Origin: Sphingomonadaceae bacterium
Lineage (GTDB): Bacteria; Pseudomonadota; Alphaproteobacteria; Sphingomonadales; Sphingomonadaceae
Direction of reading: 5' to 3'
Assembly (NCBI GenBank): GCA_947472735.1
Contig: CANJBY010000017.1
Location: 1-37,349 of the forward strand
DNA length: 37,349 bases
The position numbers and the translations under genes are program-made. Under the pieces are notes generated by a model. It saw only the letters and a program-made list of their open reading frames with translations, was not told the DNA's origin and did not search any database. Below are positions 33,445 to 37,349 of the stretch, in pieces. Position 1 is the first letter of the stretch. Each line of letters begins with the position of its first letter.

Positions 33445-35091
33445 ATGCGTTTCCCCGCGCTTCCGCTTAGCGCCCTTGCTCTTTCGCTTGCCGCTCCGGC
33501 CCTGGCCGAGGACGCCGTGCCCGCATTCGATCCGGACGCGGTGCGTGCGCACGTCACTTTCCTCGCCGACGATGCCCTGGACGGGCGCGAAGCCGGAACT
33601 CGGGGGTTCGACATTGCGGCCAATTACGTCGCGAGCCGCTTCATGACGATTGGCGCCAGACCAATGGGTGCTGATGGCAGGTATTTCCAGCGCGTCCCGC
33701 TGCGCTTCGCCGCGCTCGACGGCACGCCCGCGCTGACGCTCACCACCGGCAAGACCGTCCTGCGGATGGATACGACCGACAAAGTGCTCATCGGGCCGAG
33801 CCTGGTCGAGCGCGAGCAGAGGGTTGAGGCCCCGCTGGTTTTTGCCGGATACGGTTTCGATCGGCCCGAGCTTGGCTACAACGACTATCTCGGGGTCGAT
33901 CCGCGCGGCAAAATCGTGGTGGTGCTGACCGGCTTTCCCAAAGGCATGAACAGCGAACTGGGCGCACACCTCTCCGCCGAGAAGACCGTGATGGCGATGA
34001 AGCGCGGTGCGGTGGGGATCATTGCCATCCCGACCCGAGAGGAAACGGCGCGCCGCGCCTGGGACGTCCGGGTGCGGATGTCGAAGGATCCTGCGGCGGG
34101 CTGGATCGGGGCGGACGGGCAGACGTTCAGTCGCGCAGCCGGGATCAAGGGCACGGCGACCCTCAACCCGGATGCGGCCGGCGTATTGTTTGCAGGCGCG
34201 CGGCAGACCCTTGACCAGGTGTTGGCCGCAGCGGACCGCCCCGGCGGCCGTCCGCGCGGCTTTTCCCTGCAAGGGCGCGGGACAATTGAGCGCAAGTCCA
34301 GCTGGACCGACCGGGAGAGCCGCAACGTGGTGGCGATGCTGCCAGGTTCCGACCCGGCGGTGGCCAGCGAAGCGGTCGTGATGACCGCGCATCTTGATCA
34401 TCTCGGTGACCACACCACAGCGCGCGACGGCAGCGCCGACAAGGTCGCTAACGGCGCGCTGGACAACGCAGCCGGTGTGGCGACGATGCTCGAAGTGGCG
34501 GAAGCGCTGGCCCGCGGCGGAAGCCGGCCGCGCCGTCCCATCCTGTTCGTCGCGCTCACCGCGGAAGAGAAGGGCCTGATCGGCTCTGACTACCTGGCCC
34601 GCAATCCGGTGATCAAGGATGCAGCACCGGTGGCCGTGGTCAATTTCGACATGCCGATACTGACGTACCGCTTCAGCGATGTGATCGCCTTCGGTGCAGA
34701 GAACTCGACCTTGGGTCCGATGGTGGCTGCGGCGGCGAGCAAGGCAGGAATTGCACTGTCGCCCGATCCACTGCCGGAGGAAGGCCTGTTCGCGCGCTCC
34801 GACCACTATCGCTTCGTCCAGCAAGGGATCCCGGCGGTGTTCCTGATGACCGGTTTTGCGGGAGAGGGCGAGGCCAAGTTCCGCGACTTCCTCGCCAAGC
34901 ACTACCACCAGCCGAGCGACAACCTGTCGCTGCCGATCGACTGGCAGGCCGGGGCAAAGTTCGCCGAGGTGAATTACCAGATCGTCCGGACGATCGCCGA
35001 CGCGCCGGTCCGCCCACAGTGGTATGCCGGCAACTTCTTCGGGAACGAGTTCGCGCCAACCGCGGCCAAGGCGGCGCGGCCGGCGAAGTAG
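33445..35091 (+). CDS. M28 family aminopeptidase with PA-like insert
   Basis: A 548-residue exported zinc aminopeptidase. The signal peptide ends LAAPALA at residue ~21. A protease-associated (PA) domain spans roughly residues 110-270. The M28 zinc ligands are in place: His316 in MTAHLDHLG, Asp340 in ALDNAAG, Glu374/375 in LTAEEKG, Asp402 in VNFDMP and His454 in ARSDHYRF. ATG at 33445. Its stop is one base from the stop of the opposing acylase gene. Likely role: removal of N-terminal residues from peptides in the periplasm. Confidence 0.94.
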   Translation: MRFPALPLSALALSLAAPALAEDAVPAFDPDAVRAHVTFLADDALDGREAGTRGFDIAANYVASRFMTIGARPMGADGRYFQRVPLRFAALDGTPALTLTTGKTVLRMDTTDKVLIGPSLVEREQRVEAPLVFAGYGFDRPELGYNDYLGVDPRGKIVVVLTGFPKGMNSELGAHLSAEKTVMAMKRGAVGIIAIPTREETARRAWDVRVRMSKDPAAGWIGADGQTFSRAAGIKGTATLNPDAAGVLFAGARQTLDQVLAAADRPGGRPRGFSLQGRGTIERKSSWTDRESRNVVAMLPGSDPAVASEAVVMTAHLDHLGDHTTARDGSADKVANGALDNAAGVATMLEVAEALARGGSRPRRPILFVALTAEEKGLIGSDYLARNPVIKDAAPVAVVNFDMPILTYRFSDVIAFGAENSTLGPMVAAAASKAGIALSPDPLPEEGLFARSDHYRFVQQGIPAVFLMTGFAGEGEAKFRDFLAKHYHQPSDNLSLPIDWQAGAKFAEVNYQIVRTIADAPVRPQWYAGNFFGNEFAPTAAKAARPAK

Positions 35092-35092
35092 G

Positions 35093-37306
35093 CTAGCGGT
35101 TGGTCACCACAGATCGGCTGACGGCGTGAGCCGCTACGTCGGCGCGGGTGAAGTGCACCGGCTTGAGCTTGCGCGCGGCGAATAGCGGGGCCTGGTCGGC
35201 ATAATGCGGACTGCGGGGGCGGGTGGTCGCGGCGCCGTAAGGCATGATCGATTCCGAACGGACCGGGCCATCCTTGGGCCATTCGATGAACATCAGAAAG
35301 CTGTCGCCATGCTTCACCGCCAGGCGCCCGTCAGCAGCGACATCCCAGTTGGAGGCGGCACGCAGAGTGTCACCGCCGGTTAGCGGCAAGTCCACCTTGC
35401 CCCGCCGCAGCCGCAAGACGTCGGCGAGCGGCGGATCGATTCGACCGAACCAGCGCGCGAGGTGCGCGGCGGACTCGGCCAGCAGCTGGCGCGGTTCGGG
35501 CGGCGGGCGATGATTGTAGGCGGCGGACATCGCCGGCTTGAGCACCAGTTCGGCAAGGGCATCGGCAGGGCCGCTGCCGTCCATATCGAAATCCCACTGT
35601 GCGAGCAGCGCCCGAGCCTTGGCGAGATCCGGATCGCGGCGCAGGTCGAGACCGGCAATCGCGTCCAGAGTGTGCTTCACGTAGCCCGCATTTTCGTAGC
35701 CCGTGTCGTACTTGATCCGCTCAAGCGCCGGGCGGTCGATCGGGTTGGTTGCAGCCATCAGCTTTGCGGCGCGGCGTCCGCGATTGGTCATGTCGAGTTC
35801 AATTCCCAACAGCGGCGAGAAGCTCTTGGGATCAAGCTCACTGCCAGGCCCGGCCGCGGAGAAAGGCGTGTTATTGGCGTTGAAAAGGAAACCTGAAGCT
35901 GGGTTTAGGTTCTTTGGAATCGCTCGCCAATCCGCAGTTCCGGCCCAGATCAGATCGGCGCGATCGCCCGGCAGCAGCCGTCGCCAGTCGAACCCGGGCT
36001 TCCGCTCGGGGAAGCGGCCGTTGTAGATATAGGCGATGTTTCCGGCCCGGTCCGCGTAAATGAAATTGGTCGAAGGGATCGCCATTTGCGCCAGCGCCGC
36101 TTGCCATTCGCCGAAGTTGCGGGCGCGGGTCAGGCGGTAATATTCGCTGAGCGAGGCGATCGTATCGATCCCGGCATAGCGCAGTGCGAAGGCACCGCGG
36201 GCATTCTCGATCACCGGGCCGTGCGCCGACCGCGCAACCCAGCGCGGCACCGGCAATACCAACGGCCCCATCCGCACCGGCAACCACACCCGCTTGCGTT
36301 CCAGTGGCAGCCATCTGCCGTCGAGCCGGTAGTTCTGTCCCCCGGCATCGAGCACCAGTTTGTAGACATCGGCGAGGTCTGGCCGGTTGAGGGTGTTCGT
36401 CCAGCCAAGGTCGTCGTTGTGGCCCAGGAAAGGATAAGGCGATCCGGGGAAGGTCGCCCCGGCGAAGTGCCAGCCGGTGTCGCTTTCGATCACCACCTCG
36501 TACCAAGCGACTGGTCCGCGCCAGGGCTGGTGGCTGTTGGAGACGAGGCGCGTGGCGCCGTCTCCGGAACGCTTGGGCGCAACGGCAAAGGCGTTCGATC
36601 CGTTGAGGTTCTCGTCGGCTTCGGGTGCACTTTGGCTGCCGTTCGGTGCTTGTTGGACCAGCTCGGGGACAACATCGCCGCCGCCCTCGGCGTAACTGGC
36701 CGCCGGCTTGCCATCGAGCGGAGGGCCAAATTCGGGGCGCAGGTCTGTGCCTTCGACCAGCGGGCCGAGCACGCGCTCGATCCCCGAGAAGAACGGCAGG
36801 CGCAGCGCGAAGCCGGTCGCGATGTCTTCGCCATTGGCCGGAAACAGGCGCGCCAGCTTTACTTCGCCCGGGTGGCGCCGCGCGTAGAGATTCAAGCCGC
36901 TGGCATAGGCTTCCAGCAAGGTCCGAACGTCGGCCGGAAGAGTGGCGTACTGGGCATGCGCAAGCTGGCGTGCGCCGAACAGGTGATAGGCATAGTCGAT
37001 CTTCGCCCCTTCCGCGCCGCCTAGTGCCCCGAAGCGGCCCCGGGTCATCGCCACCACGTCCTGCAGGGTCGAGAAGTCGTCCTCGGCGTGGGCCCAAGCC
37101 ACCCCGAAAGCGACATCGGGATCGGTCGCGCCGTGAATGTGCGGCACGCCGAATTCGTCGCGGATGATCTCGGCGCGATAGGCGCGGTCAGGCGGCGGAG
37201 CGCCGGGTTGTTCGGCGAAAAAGGGTTCCCAGGTGAGCAGGGCGAATAGCGCGAGCAGGAGCAGAGCCACTATGGCCCAGCCTGTTCGGATCAGCGGTTT
37301 GCGCAT
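35093..37306 (-). CDS. Penicillin acylase family (S45) N-terminal-nucleophile amidohydrolase
   Basis: A 737-residue acylase expected to self-cleave into two chains and hydrolyse amides. An N-terminal hydrophobic helix (residues ~9-27) exports or anchors it. The small-chain start RDEFGVPHIHGATDPDVAFGVAWAHAEDDF is typical when read in pieces (GVPHI, AWAHAEDDF). The nucleophile is Ser237 in NLNGSNAF, with Gly before it for autoproteolysis. Downstream TFPGSPYPFLGHNDDLGW and NFIYADRAGNIAY are family motifs. ATG at 37306. The substrate could be acyl-homoserine lactones, beta-lactams or other amides; the sequence alone does not decide. Its promoter is outside or at the window's end. Confidence 0.93.
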   Translation of the reverse strand: MRKPLIRTGWAIVALLLLALFALLTWEPFFAEQPGAPPPDRAYRAEIIRDEFGVPHIHGATDPDVAFGVAWAHAEDDFSTLQDVVAMTRGRFGALGGAEGAKIDYAYHLFGARQLAHAQYATLPADVRTLLEAYASGLNLYARRHPGEVKLARLFPANGEDIATGFALRLPFFSGIERVLGPLVEGTDLRPEFGPPLDGKPAASYAEGGGDVVPELVQQAPNGSQSAPEADENLNGSNAFAVAPKRSGDGATRLVSNSHQPWRGPVAWYEVVIESDTGWHFAGATFPGSPYPFLGHNDDLGWTNTLNRPDLADVYKLVLDAGGQNYRLDGRWLPLERKRVWLPVRMGPLVLPVPRWVARSAHGPVIENARGAFALRYAGIDTIASLSEYYRLTRARNFGEWQAALAQMAIPSTNFIYADRAGNIAYIYNGRFPERKPGFDWRRLLPGDRADLIWAGTADWRAIPKNLNPASGFLFNANNTPFSAAGPGSELDPKSFSPLLGIELDMTNRGRRAAKLMAATNPIDRPALERIKYDTGYENAGYVKHTLDAIAGLDLRRDPDLAKARALLAQWDFDMDGSGPADALAELVLKPAMSAAYNHRPPPEPRQLLAESAAHLARWFGRIDPPLADVLRLRRGKVDLPLTGGDTLRAASNWDVAADGRLAVKHGDSFLMFIEWPKDGPVRSESIMPYGAATTRPRSPHYADQAPLFAARKLKPVHFTRADVAAHAVSRSVVTNR

Positions 37307-37349
37307 GGTCAAAGTCCCTCCCCGGCGAAGGTGGTAGCGCGGCGCCAAG

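Noticed and set aside
1..37349. CRISPR array, prophage, insertion sequence, toxin-antitoxin or defence genes
   Set aside because: I searched by eye for spaced direct repeats, transposases, integrases and known defence families and saw none; the gene content is housekeeping and envelope metabolism.

Overview
The window reads as a chromosomal segment of a GC-rich alphaproteobacterium, most likely of the order Sphingomonadales (Novosphingobium/Erythrobacteraceae-like). This rests on recognisable protein families, on the dnaA-rpsT-mutM // ubiE-ubiB-coaBC-dut arrangement and the secB // timA-mltA-smr arrangement typical of alphaproteobacterial chromosomes near the replication-initiator gene, and on short palindromic repeats of the 'CTTCGACA..TGTCGAAG' type that are common in this order. 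I see no prophage, insertion sequence, CRISPR array, integron or defence island.

Layout. 1-3199: purA, a winged-helix regulator with a degenerate receiver-like front half, and a small exported cysteine protein on the minus strand that appears to start at AUU. 3380-8415: a periplasmic M16 peptidase, type II DAHP synthase (entry to the shikimate pathway) and a spermidine-synthase-like methyltransferase translationally coupled to it. 8416-13392: quinone oxidoreductase, an outer-membrane TonB-dependent-receptor-like barrel, aldose 1-epimerase, tRNA-Gln(TTG) and a YghU-type glutathione transferase. 13480-21313: the replication and ubiquinone/CoA block. dnaA, rpsT and mutM run leftward; a DUF1993 protein, ubiE, ubiB, coaBC and dut run rightward from a divergent promoter region. 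21393-25580: leftward DUF4136 lipoprotein, trpS, murJ and secB, with a 30-codon remnant of a short-chain dehydrogenase just behind trpS. 25809-28250: rightward timA, mltA and smr. 28228-37306: a four-helix membrane protein with dcd (leftward), an SDR (rightward), a small beta-rich protein and a second M16 peptidase (leftward), an M28 aminopeptidase (rightward) and a penicillin-acylase-family protein (leftward, near the window's end).

How the genes work together. Most are housekeeping: purine synthesis (purA), dUMP supply and dUTP clearance (dcd, dut), CoA (coaBC), ubiquinone (ubiE, ubiB), aromatic precursors (DAHP synthase), replication start (dnaA), oxidative DNA repair (mutM), translation (rpsT, trpS, tRNA-Gln), and envelope work (murJ, mltA, secB, timA). 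Four hydrolases with export signals or membrane anchors (two M16, one M28, one S45 acylase) suggest a cell-envelope peptide/amide degradation capacity.

The points most worth a second look are the AUU-initiated exported protein with a palindrome-rich divergent promoter, two housekeeping proteins (CoaBC and Smr) whose interdomain linkers are made of genomic palindromic repeat DNA read in frame, the SDR fossil behind trpS, and a dense cluster of GANTC (CcrM-type) sites around dnaA-rpsT. I did not find a wholly new multi-gene system.
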